Assembly (NCBI GenBank): GCA_039105265.1 | Contig: JAPFFF010000005.1 | Span: 2,961,501 to 3,025,500, forward strand | Length of the DNA stretch: 64,000 bases | DNA from: Tritrichomonas musculus | Taxonomy: Eukaryota; Parabasalia; Tritrichomonadida; Tritrichomonadidae | Direction: 5' to 3' | In this document: in pieces, positions 48,870 through 57,782 of the stretch | How the letters are laid out: every line of letters starts with the position of its first letter | Numbering within the stretch: the first letter of the stretch is position 1 | Notes under the pieces: generated by a model | What the model saw: the letters and a program-made list of their open reading frames with translations, nothing else | The model's database searches: none | Told to the model about the DNA's origin: nothing | Position numbers and translations under genes: made by a program

Positions 48870-49024
48870 TTTCTATTTTAAATATATATAATCTAGATTT
48901 TATAAATAAAAATCGAATCTGATGATCACAAAATATAATTAATAATATCTACTAATTTTATTCATAAATATAAAATAAATGCTTATTTAACAACTAAATA
49001 TTTCTAGTAAAATCAGATAGATGC

Positions 49025-50359
49025 TTACTCACTAAGCTTGCTTTCTTTTTCAATTCTAAGAAAACCAAAGAATTCAACAGCAGAAAGGTCGAAATAATAC
49101 CTTGAGTCTCCATTCCAACAAGGTGATAAAGAAACGATTCTTATATATCTAAAGAACTCGTTATTATTCACATTGCACCTAAAGTTAACACAAGCATTTT
49201 CATTATTCATACAAACTTGGTCTATTTTTTGATCAACAACCTTCCAGTTAATTGAATCATTTGAGCATTCAATCTTCCAAGATTTCGGATAATCTTTTGT
49301 TGGCTTCACTGGAGTTTGAAAAGTGTAACTTGACAAATTGACCTTATTTTTAATAAAGTCGAATTGAATGAAACAATTTTCTTCATTGTTGGGTGACCAC
49401 ATAGATCTATCACTCAAATCATTATAATTGCATAAATGGCGGCAATCTTGTGCTGAAAAGCTGTATGAAGATACTTGTGTGCTTGAGCAAGTTACGTTGA
49501 TTGTTCCGTTTTTGGAACAAATTCCGTTGGACTCATGATTCAAATAATTTATAATTCCATTCAATTTATTTTTTCTATCGGGGCTGTATTCAAAATTCAA
49601 TATATTTGAAAAAGTGGTAGGTTTTGAAATAATCTTTTGAAAAAGTTTGTCAACGATTACTTTTAATGAGATTTGGTATTTTTCAAGGATTAATTGCAGT
49701 GATAATAAATCATTATAGTTTATGTATTCAAAATCAACATATTCTATTAATGAAAGATATTTTTCATCTTTCTCTTGATTGACTATATTTAATATAAATG
49801 TAACGAGCTGCGATTCATTCTCGAGTTGTAATGATGAACTTGAAATAATTGACGCTAGTGTCTCGTATGAAAGTTTTTTGTTATATATATGTTGGCAAAT
49901 GTCAGAAAAATGTGATGCAACATAATCAAAAAATGAATTCTTTTCTGGAATATTAAGTTGATCAAAAAGAATTAGTTTTTCTATTATATTTGTTAATTGA
50001 AATTCTTCTTTATTGAATTCATAAGTTATAAGATTCATTAAACTATTAATAATTTCTGAATTTCCTAATAATCCTGATACTTGAATATAGAATGAGAATT
50101 TTTGTGGTATAATTTTCATCTCTCCTTTTTTCAAAAAGTCGATAAATGTCTGAAAATCCCCATCTGGATCTTTAGTTTCAATTTTAAACGAATCAATTAA
50201 CGGATCAACTTTGTGTATTTTAGATACTATTGGTGAAAGAAAATCTGCTTGAATTTTGTTGCAGTGATACGATCTATTTCCGATTATGAAAGTAAAGTTG
50301 TCTGGTAAAAATTCTTGATTAATTAATTCAAGTCCTTGAGATGAAATATTGATATTCAT
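49025..50359 (-). CDS. BTB/BACK-like protein with C-terminal F5/8 type C domain
   Basis: The protein has 444 residues and is a paralogue of the 42089 protein with the same order. The BTB-like N-terminus reads NFTFIIGNRSYHCNKIQADF and SPIVSKIHKVDP. The BACK-like helices include LASIISSSSLQLENESQLVT and FILNIV. The discoidin domain is at about 270-435 (GIINYLNHESNGI; CFIQFDFIKNKVNLSSYTFQ; SWKIECSNDSINWKVVD; FRYIRIVSLSP; FDLSAVEFFGFL). There is no signal peptide. The two proteins are clearly diverged in sequence, so the duplication is not recent. It is divergent from the Cactin gene, with 94 bp between start codons. Confidence 0.85.
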   Translation of the reverse strand: MNINISSQGLELINQEFLPDNFTFIIGNRSYHCNKIQADFLSPIVSKIHKVDPLIDSFKIETKDPDGDFQTFIDFLKKGEMKIIPQKFSFYIQVSGLLGNSEIINSLMNLITYEFNKEEFQLTNIIEKLILFDQLNIPEKNSFFDYVASHFSDICQHIYNKKLSYETLASIISSSSLQLENESQLVTFILNIVNQEKDEKYLSLIEYVDFEYINYNDLLSLQLILEKYQISLKVIVDKLFQKIISKPTTFSNILNFEYSPDRKNKLNGIINYLNHESNGICSKNGTINVTCSSTQVSSYSFSAQDCRHLCNYNDLSDRSMWSPNNEENCFIQFDFIKNKVNLSSYTFQTPVKPTKDYPKSWKIECSNDSINWKVVDQKIDQVCMNNENACVNFRCNVNNNEFFRYIRIVSLSPCWNGDSRYYFDLSAVEFFGFLRIEKESKLSE

Positions 50360-50397
50360 TATAAATTAATGGAATTTGCCTTCATAAAGGTTAAATT

Positions 50398-50416
50398 CGG
50401 ACGGTTATTAACGTTC
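50398..50416. promoter_or_regulatory. CGGACGGTTATTAACGTTC in a shared divergent promoter
   Basis: An ACGGTTA and a TAACGTT motif, partly inverted, sit in the 94-bp spacer between the F5/8C gene (minus) and the Cactin gene (plus). They are about 40 bp from each start. Position and sequence agree with the Myb-like motifs elsewhere in the window. Confidence 0.45.
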
Positions 50417-50453
50417 ATATAAAGCTAATTTTGAGAACAATTAAATTTTTAAT

Positions 50454-51815
50454 ATGAGCTTTGGATTAAATCAGCAAAGGATTAATATCAATATCAACTT
50501 AAGCAATACATCAGAATTAGGTCTCGATGATTCAAATCAAGGTCAGGAAGAATTCGAAAGACAGAGAATTATAAAAGGTACACTTCAAAGATTAAAAGAA
50601 AATCGTCCATCTTTATTTGATTTATTTTATATTAATACTGGAGCTCTTTGCCCAAACTATCTTCCAAGTATATGTGCATCATATGTTTTATTAGATCCTG
50701 AAGCATTTTCAAAGTACACTGGAATAAAAAATCCTAAGACAATTACTGATCAAGATATTTCAGCTGTTAAAGACATATGTCAATATTTTGAATCTACTGA
50801 CAAATATTGGGAATACTTAATTATTATACTTGATGATAAAATTGCTCAAGAACCTGATGTCGATATGATTACGCCATTTAATTCAGATATTGTTAAATTT
50901 GTAGATGAAGTATCTGTTGATGAGCTTGAACAATATATAACACGAATCGAAACTCAGCTTCTGAAAAATGATCTGGAAGAATATCAAGAATTTTATAAAC
51001 AACTTATTAGACGTCTTCGTTTTATTCTAGCAACATCTTGGCATGATAGATATCACAATGCCCTATTAAAAAAAATTACAAAAGAATTGCCTGCAAGAAA
51101 TCTTGTTCAAGTCAAAGATGATACTAGTAAATTGGGTGAAAATAACACTACTGATATCTTAGCAAACTTTTATACGAAAAATCAAAGAAAATACCGAACA
51201 AAGGTTTTACAGCAAGAAGATGGAATTCATAAATTTAATAAAGCATGTAAAGACTTTTTCGATATGCGTGGCAAAATTCAATTTGAAAATGCCAGAAAAA
51301 GATTAATTCCAAATAATCAAATTGAAGGACTTCAATATTGGGGAGATGACGAAGAAGATTTTCATGATCTTGTTCCATTGCATTATCGCACTACGGAAAA
51401 TATGATGCTTCCCGACTATGAAGGAGTTGTTTATAAAGGATACGATTGGAACGAGTATAATAGAATTAGATACAATCTCAATCACAGACCACCAAAAACA
51501 ATTCGTGGATATTATTGGAAAATTTTTTATCCAAGATTAAAGAATACCAATATTTCCCCTAAATACCGTATTGACGCAAGCTTACTGAAAAACACTAATG
51601 AACCAGTACCTGATACAAGCTATAAATATACATGTATTGTATTTGAAGCTGGGCCACCTTATTTGGCAATTGCTTTCAGGATTGTTGATAAAGAATTCGA
51701 TATTTACAGAACTAATGGTATTGTTAGTGAATTTGTTAATGGAATTTTCACTTTCCAAATAGCATTTAAGGCTTCTTTGTACTTTAAAGGTCATTCTGTC
51801 GAGGAACTTTATTAA
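50454..51815 (+). CDS. Cactin homologue, spliceosome-associated
   Basis: The protein has 453 residues. The C-terminal domain is diagnostic: a conserved Y/W-rich block VYKGYDWNEYNRIRYN (about 324-339), PPKTIRGYYWKIFYPRL, then YTCIVFEAGPPYLAIAFRIV, EFDIYRTNGIVSEFVNGIF and FQIAFKASLYF. The middle part (DKYWEYLIIILDDKIA) matches the conserved internal Cactin region. The usual RS-rich N-terminus is missing, so the protein is short against 550-750 in other eukaryotes. Cactin binds late spliceosomes and supports splice-site fidelity. Its presence fits trichomonads, which keep a spliceosome for a modest set of short introns. Nuclear location is inferred. Confidence 0.9.
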   Translation: MSFGLNQQRINININLSNTSELGLDDSNQGQEEFERQRIIKGTLQRLKENRPSLFDLFYINTGALCPNYLPSICASYVLLDPEAFSKYTGIKNPKTITDQDISAVKDICQYFESTDKYWEYLIIILDDKIAQEPDVDMITPFNSDIVKFVDEVSVDELEQYITRIETQLLKNDLEEYQEFYKQLIRRLRFILATSWHDRYHNALLKKITKELPARNLVQVKDDTSKLGENNTTDILANFYTKNQRKYRTKVLQQEDGIHKFNKACKDFFDMRGKIQFENARKRLIPNNQIEGLQYWGDDEEDFHDLVPLHYRTTENMMLPDYEGVVYKGYDWNEYNRIRYNLNHRPPKTIRGYYWKIFYPRLKNTNISPKYRIDASLLKNTNEPVPDTSYKYTCIVFEAGPPYLAIAFRIVDKEFDIYRTNGIVSEFVNGIFTFQIAFKASLYFKGHSVEELY

Positions 51816-52006
51816 TCAGACAAACATAATTATTTGTATTATTATTATTATTATTAAAATTAATGCTCTTATTCATATTACTGTTGAAATATATAAAAAA
51901 TTTATATAAATAAAAAGATGTGTGTTTTTTTGATGTTCAATATCTTGTTTCAAATTTCTGATGATATTTAAAAAATTGAATACTTTATTTTTATAGAAAT
52001 TATTTT

Positions 52007-53470
52007 ATGATGAATCCAACTTCTGAAATAGATTTAGTTAAGATAGGAATTGTTCAAATGAAAACATGTTCTGATAAAAGCCAGAATGTTCAGACAGCAA
52101 CAGAGAAAGTTGCTGAATGTGCCAAAAAAGGTGCTGAAATTGTTATTTTACCTGAGATTTTCAATAGCCCATATGCATCATCTCATTTTCGTGAATATTC
52201 AGAGCCACGTGGAGGTCCAACCTGGCAAGCATTATCTAAAATGGCATCTGATAATTCTGTTTTTTTGATTGGTGGTTCAATCCCAGAATTTGATAATAAT
52301 AAAATATATAATACATCATTTGTATTTGACAGAACTGGGAAGGAAATAGCATATCATAGAAAAATGCATTTATTTGATATTGATATTGAAGGTGGTCAAA
52401 GATTCAAAGAATCTGATTCTCTTACAGCAGGAGATAAGGTAACTACATTTGAAATTGATCTTACCAAGAACGATAAAAATGATCAAAGTTCTAATCAAAA
52501 AATCATTATCCTTGGTCTTTGCATTTGTTTTGATTTCAGATTCCCTGAACTTTCACGTCTCATGGTTGAACGTGGTGCAACAATTTTAGTTGTTCCTGCT
52601 GCTTTCAACATGACAACTGGACCACTTCACTGGGAATTAATGTTTCGTCAACGAGCTGTTGATAATCAGTGTTTCACAATTGGAGTAGCTCCAGCAAGAG
52701 ATGTGAACGGCTTGTATGTTTCTTATGGTAATTCTATTGTTGTGTCACCTTGGGGTGAAGTAATTTATCGAGCAGATGAAAAAGAATCCATCGCAATAGT
52801 TGATATTAATTTGAATCAAATAAATGAAGTTCGAAAGCAGCTTCCTCTTTTATCATCAAGACGAACAGATATTTACCAAATGTGTGAAATTACATCTATT
52901 TCAAATTCTTTGAATTCAAAAAAAAGTGAAGTCAAAAATGAAGTGATATGTGATATGAAAAATGGTTTGAATTTATATTTTGAATTAGCTGTTGAGGATG
53001 AAATTCTTGAGATTTTAAATTTACTTATAAAAGTTCAAAACGATTTGCATGAAAGAAATATTCTTCAATGGACAGATGAAATACCAATTTATGAAATCCG
53101 TCATTATGTTTTGGAAAAGTCTTGTTATGTAATGAAGAAAGGTAAAAACGGAAAGATTATAGGAATTTGTTGCTTAACTAATAATAACAGCTTCACCGAA
53201 TATTTTAACAAAGCATTGCAGAATGAAGATATTTTGTACTTAACAAAAGTCGCTGTTTTGCCTGAATTTCAAAGGAATGGTATTGGTGCTGAAATAGTTA
53301 AATGTGCAATCAATGAAGCCCGAAATAGGTTTAATAAAAATATTGCTCTTGATTGTTGGAGTGGAAATGAAAAACTTAAAAAGTTTTATTCAAATTTGGG
53401 TTTTTCTTTTGTTGCAGATGTCCCCGAAGAAGACTATACTGTAAGTATATTCCGTTATAATATTCATTAA
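52007..53470 (+). CDS. Nitrilase-superfamily amidase (Nit2/omega-amidase-like) fused to a GNAT acetyltransferase
   Basis: The protein has 487 residues. The nitrilase domain is at about 11-290 with catalytic triad E50 (ILPEIF), K119 (HRKMHLF) and C174 (GLCICFDFRFPE). The closest known type is Nit2, an omega-amidase hydrolysing alpha-ketoglutaramate and related amides. After a linker, about 318-487 is a GNAT N-acetyltransferase fold (YLTKVAVLPEFQRNGIGAEI for the acetyl-CoA loop, then LDCWSGNEKLKKFYSNLGF). Both domains look complete. Known nitrilase-GNAT fusions in bacteria carry the GNAT domain first; here it is last. Two ATGs start the gene in tandem (52007, 52010). No targeting sequence is evident. 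The combined reaction is unknown; ammonia or amide metabolism is a reasonable guess. Confidence 0.92.
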   Translation: MMNPTSEIDLVKIGIVQMKTCSDKSQNVQTATEKVAECAKKGAEIVILPEIFNSPYASSHFREYSEPRGGPTWQALSKMASDNSVFLIGGSIPEFDNNKIYNTSFVFDRTGKEIAYHRKMHLFDIDIEGGQRFKESDSLTAGDKVTTFEIDLTKNDKNDQSSNQKIIILGLCICFDFRFPELSRLMVERGATILVVPAAFNMTTGPLHWELMFRQRAVDNQCFTIGVAPARDVNGLYVSYGNSIVVSPWGEVIYRADEKESIAIVDINLNQINEVRKQLPLLSSRRTDIYQMCEITSISNSLNSKKSEVKNEVICDMKNGLNLYFELAVEDEILEILNLLIKVQNDLHERNILQWTDEIPIYEIRHYVLEKSCYVMKKGKNGKIIGICCLTNNNSFTEYFNKALQNEDILYLTKVAVLPEFQRNGIGAEIVKCAINEARNRFNKNIALDCWSGNEKLKKFYSNLGFSFVADVPEEDYTVSIFRYNIH

Positions 53471-53549
53471 TACCATTTATAAATAAAAAAGCATTTTTTT
53501 TTATAAAAAATTTTACGATTAAAATCAATTGAAAATTTAGAAATAATAA

Positions 53550-54275
53550 ATGCATCTAAAACCTTTTTTAAGAAAACAATGTTATGATATCATGGAAAAA
53601 ATATGTGCGCGTCCAATCTCCAAGATATTTCTTTACCCGGTTGATCCTGTTCAAGATAATTGCCCAAATTATTTTGATATAATCAAAACACCAATGGATT
53701 TAGGTACAATCAAAAAAAATTTACGAGGAAATAAATACAAAAGTATTGACGAATGGAAACGAGATATGGAACTTGTTTGGTCCAATTCGATTTTATTTCA
53801 TACCGAATCTTCAACAGTTGGCATGATGGCCTTAGAACTTCAAAATTACTTTCGTGAAATAACCAAATATTTAACCGACTCCTACCGTGCGTCATGGAAG
53901 CACCATCTAATCGAATTAAACCAAGAATTCCAAGCTTGCGTTAAAGAAATCAGTAAATTCCGAATTGTTCAGGTGGCTCCAAAAATCAGACAAGTTGTTA
54001 AGAGAGATCAATTATGCCCAATTCTTGAAGAACTTCCTCCCCCACAATTCAGACGGCATTTTAAGTTTTTAAATAAAAATGAACTGGAAAGACTTGTTAA
54101 TGATATTAATTCTCTCAGAATTGATTCTCAAATTCAGATAATTTCAGCAATATTAAAAGAACGCGAACCAAATTTTTTCGAAGAAAATGAAGATTTGGTT
54201 GATATTGATATAAATTCTCTTCAACCAACAACTTTGCATATCATTCGAGATCAGATTGACCAGTTTAATTCATAA
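53550..54275 (+). CDS. Bromodomain plus NET domain protein (BET-like)
   Basis: The protein has 241 residues. The bromodomain is at about 5-112: the ZA loop is FLYPVDPVQDNCPNYFDIIK, then TPMDLGTIKKNL, and the BC loop is WSNSILFHTESSTVGMMAL. The canonical Tyr-Asn ending helix B, which hydrogen-bonds acetyl-lysine, reads Phe-His here. The NET (extra-terminal) domain at about 165-240 contains FKFLNKNELERLVNDINSL and the end TTLHIIRDQIDQF. BET proteins read acetylated histones and recruit transcription regulators; NET binds partner peptides. There is a single bromodomain, as in short BET-like proteins of protists. His at the key position could weaken or change acetyl-lysine binding. It is co-oriented with the nitrilase-GNAT gene, 79 bp after it. 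Confidence 0.9.
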   Translation: MHLKPFLRKQCYDIMEKICARPISKIFLYPVDPVQDNCPNYFDIIKTPMDLGTIKKNLRGNKYKSIDEWKRDMELVWSNSILFHTESSTVGMMALELQNYFREITKYLTDSYRASWKHHLIELNQEFQACVKEISKFRIVQVAPKIRQVVKRDQLCPILEELPPPQFRRHFKFLNKNELERLVNDINSLRIDSQIQIISAILKEREPNFFEENEDLVDIDINSLQPTTLHIIRDQIDQFNS

Positions 54276-54438
54276 ATTATTTTGTTTTTTGTAACCTAAT
54301 TACAATATCTTTTATATTACGAGATAAATGCAGGAATCTGATAAATAGCAAAGATACCAATTATTTATAAGTATAGTTGTACATGGTCATATTTTTTAGA
54401 CCAATGGACAAAAAGTTGGTCAAAAGTAAAAAAAAATT

Positions 54439-54459
54439 TTTGGGGGCTCCGCCCCCAAA
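54439..54459. other. Strong GC hairpin inside the Mutator-like element
   Basis: TTTGGGGGC and GCCCCCAAA arms with a TCC loop form a 9-bp-stem hairpin, followed by CCCCC. It is the most GC-rich patch in the region. It may be a structural part of the transposon end. A terminator role is not supported because no gene ends here. Confidence 0.6.
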
Positions 54460-54603
54460 CCCCCAGTATTTATTTATAAAAACATCCTAAATAAAAAGCA
54501 TTTCCAATCAGTTGTCTTATTATAAGAAAAAAAAAATATTTAATATATAAATATGATCTCATAAATTTCTGCAAAAATATGGAATAAACTATAAAGTACT
54601 ATG

Positions 54604-55658
54604 CAGGGATGTTTATCGATAGTGTCCGATAACGGTTAAATACGTTGCCAATATTATCGATATTATCGGGAGTAGAGTAGAATAACCAATACTATCCGAT
54701 AATAAATATCATTATCGATAAAAACGGTTTTTATCATGGCCAATAATGACCGATATTTTTAACTTTTTTAAGGTAAAGAAAAGATATTTACTAGAAATTA
54801 TGGCTATTTAATTGTTATATAATTATATAAAAGTTATTTTTTCAAGTAATGACATATAAAAAAGCTTGTATGTACAAATGATCAAATTATTAAAAAAGAT
54901 TTTTTATATTTCATAGGAAATTAACTTTTATTATAATAAAAGATAAGTAATATATTATAATTCTAATAATATTTAAGTATAAAATTTAAAATCAATAAAG
55001 ATAATTTTATTTTGGCAAAAAAATTAAATTTATCAAAAAGTGAAAACGATAACTTTTTGTAAATTAATAAAATTCTCTCCATTTCTCTAAATATTTTTAG
55101 ACTTGATATTCTTTTAATAAAAAAAAAACCAAATTATTTTAGTAGCATTGCATTAATATTTCATTACATATTAAGATTCGTTAATTTGCAAATATGGAAA
55201 TATTTTAATACTGAGAAGATATGAGGAAATTTTCGTCTTATAACTTTGTTCTTAATCATAATCTTTTTTTGTTGGCCAATTGGTTCTTTTTTAAAAATTT
55301 TGAAAATAATCTTTTTATGTATTAATCAAAAACCTGATTTTTTAGCTTCTCATTATTATATTGGACATATAATGCACCCTGACCTTATTTCGCTTATTTC
55401 AGCATGCACTATTGAAGTACAATTAAAAATATAAAATTCCAAATTTTATTCAAAAATGTAAAAAAAAAGTATGGAAATTTTATTATAAAATATCGGAGAA
55501 TATCGAACCGTAACCGTCCGATAGTGACCAAATATCGGCGGTTTTGCTTAACGTATTTATCGATAATTATTGGTTATCGAACAAATTTTTATCGATATTA
55601 TCGGACTATCGATAATGAGCCGATAATCGATATTTATCATCATCGATCGACAACCCTG
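54604..55658. mobile_element. Non-autonomous hAT-like transposon nested in the Mutator-like element
   Basis: The ends read CAGGGATGTTTATCGATAG at the left and CAGGGTTGTCGATCGATG inward from the right. They are flanked by a perfect 8-bp duplication GTACTATG (54596-54603 and 55659-55666). CAGGG termini and 8-bp duplications are hAT hallmarks. Many TATCGATA and CCGATA words cluster within about 200 bp of each end, as expected of subterminal transposase sites. The 1055-bp body has no convincing transposase. A 62-codon frame at 55246-55434 lacks hAT signatures. Confidence 0.88.
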
Positions 55659-56287
55659 GTACTATGATTTCTGGTAAAATATTATGATTATATTGAAAAT
55701 ATTCTGCTTTTTTTAAAAAAATATTTAGATATTATCAATATTTTTTTTTTATTTTTTTTAAATAAAAGAAATAAAAAGTAAAAGGAAATCAGTATTTAAA
55801 AAAAAATGGAAAAAATTGAAATTCAAATTGCTATAAAAATAAATCTTTTTCATATACCAAAAATTTTTTGACCATGGGCAGGTCTTTGACCTTCTCAAAA
55901 TTAATTGAAAAAGTTGCCCCTGACCACTTTGACCATGGTCAAAATTTTAATTTTTATTGAATTTTTCAATGTATTAAATAAAAAACTCACAAATCGGTCT
56001 TGACCTTCTCAATTCCCAAAATATTGTGAGTATTTTATATTAATAATTTTTCAAATTTTTGAATATTTAAAAAAAATTGAATAAAAATATAGAAAATAAT
56101 TCTGAATATGAAAATAAAATAATTCAATTTTATTTTCAAATTGAAGAAGAAAAAAAAAATATTTGAATGATATTTTTCCAAATAATTTTAATGAAACAAA
56201 AATCAAATTGTCCAAGGGCATTCTAATTCATCATGGGCGGTCAAAGAATCTGACCAAATGCTGACCAGGTACAACCATATTTATAAG

Positions 56288-57782
56288 AGTTGTAGAAAGG
56301 TAAAGATACTGAAAACAAAAGGAAATTAAGCAATATAATAATAGCAAAGATTCTGAAAACAATTTTAAAAATGGCAAAGATATCAAGAATAACATAAATT
56401 TATTTAAGACCAAATACCAAAAATAAGGCTTGCATTAATAATACTATAAAGAGCCAGAAATAAAAAAGATATCATGAATATAATATAAATAGAGATTAAG
56501 AAATTTTTAATATGTTTTATAGAATAATAATGTAACATGAAAAATATTGATTGGAATATATGAAATTATTTAGAATAAAAAAATATTAGAAAATGTTGAG
56601 AATTTAATAATAAAAATCTAATAGTTTTAAGATATGAATGATGGGAATGAATTAAAAAAGAAAGAAAGCAAAACTATTAGAGCCCAAAAGTTATTACATG
56701 AGATTTTGCAGTATTTTATATATTTTCAAATTTGTATCTCTTATCCTAATATAAAAAAAAAAATCAGTTTTATATAATCAGAAGATCTTCTTTAATGTCA
56801 ATTTATTTTCTTTTCAATGTCATATAATATGCACATTATAGATTTTTTTCAAGATAACTTTAGTTTCTCAATATTTGTAATAAACATGATTTATAAAAGT
56901 ATTAAGATCGTGTTTTTAATATTACAAATGAAAACAAAAGATTTTTGGAAGCTAAATAGAAAAGAATTCTTCAAAAATGTGTAGGCCATCCATATCTTTC
57001 TCCAGTTATTTTATATTTAGATAGATTATTAATAACTATATATAATTTATTATTTAAAAAATCCAAATCATTAAAGGTGAATTAGATAATCGCATTTTAT
57101 TTTCAATAAAAAATGGTCATTTTGAATTTTTTGATTTTATAAATGGCGGAACCTTATTTTAAATAATATTTTCTAACCGCCGAAAATTGAATCATTCCGT
57201 TTATTAATTCAACTTTTTGAATTCATTTTTCAAACTAAACTTTATCTTTGAAGTTATGTTCAAACAAAATATATCATTTTATTGATCATTAAAAGAAGAA
57301 ATCGAATATTACAAAATAAAAAGTTAGAAAGGATCATGTATCGAAAAAACTTCAAAATAATTATTATATTAGCTTTTTTGGACTAACTACATAGTAATTA
57401 TAAATATTCATGTTTTATAATGGATAATGTATATGTCCCACCTATGATAATAATACTTTTTGTCTGAATTTAGGGTGTAATTTTTTAGCAAAGTGCTGCA
57501 ACACCGAGAACTTTTTGTATGCATATATGGTTGAAGTAAACTTCAAAAAGTTGAGTTTTAATTTGAATAAATATTCAATTTATTATTCAATTATCAATCG
57601 ATCGTTTTTTCATTAGTCTAATAAATCCAATCATTGATTGATATTTTTTGAAATCACCTTAAAATATTGAATGCTCAAATTTTGTCTTAAAATATTTGTT
57701 TATTCAAAAAACGATCTAGTGATTTGAACATATATCTTACAAAAAGTTGGCCTTGCCCAAATATAAATAGTTTTTACTCTCT
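56288..57782. other. Long AT-rich region before N-myristoyltransferase
   Basis: No coding frame or RNA is supported in about 1.5 kb. The only notable words are the TAACCGCCG...TCATTCCGTTTA pair at 57174-57205 and palindromic AATCGATCG near 57597. The last 60 bp before the gene hold a GGCCTTGCCC stretch and TTTTTACTCTCT directly before ATG. Confidence 0.4.
57174..57205. promoter_or_regulatory. TAACCGCCG ... TCATTCCGTTTA motif pair
   Basis: The two words occur in the same order and similar spacing at 13318-13340. Matching pairs in two unrelated AT-rich regions suggest a real element. It lies about 580 bp from the nearest start codon, so it may belong to a lost or unseen transcript. Confidence 0.4.

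Larger units (their letters stand above)
54373..56278. mobile_element. Non-autonomous Mutator-like element with 9-bp target duplication
   Basis: The ends are inverted: ATAGTTGTACATGGTCA at the left against ATGGTTGTACCTGGTCA read inward from the right. They are flanked by identical ATTTATAAG copies (54363-54371 and 56279-56287). A 9-bp duplication fits Mutator-like elements, which are known in Trichomonas. Subterminal TGACC/GGTCA motifs recur at both ends, including TTTGACCATGGTCAAA near 55937. There is no transposase frame. The element carries a second transposon within it (54604-55658), so its own length is about 850 bp. Confidence 0.8.

Noticed and set aside
54439-54459. GC hairpin as a transcription terminator or RNA gene
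   Set aside because: No gene ends here; it lies in the subterminal region of a transposon.
55246-55434. 62-codon frame inside the hAT-like element
   Set aside because: No hAT transposase signature and opens from a non-ATG codon; treated as chance.
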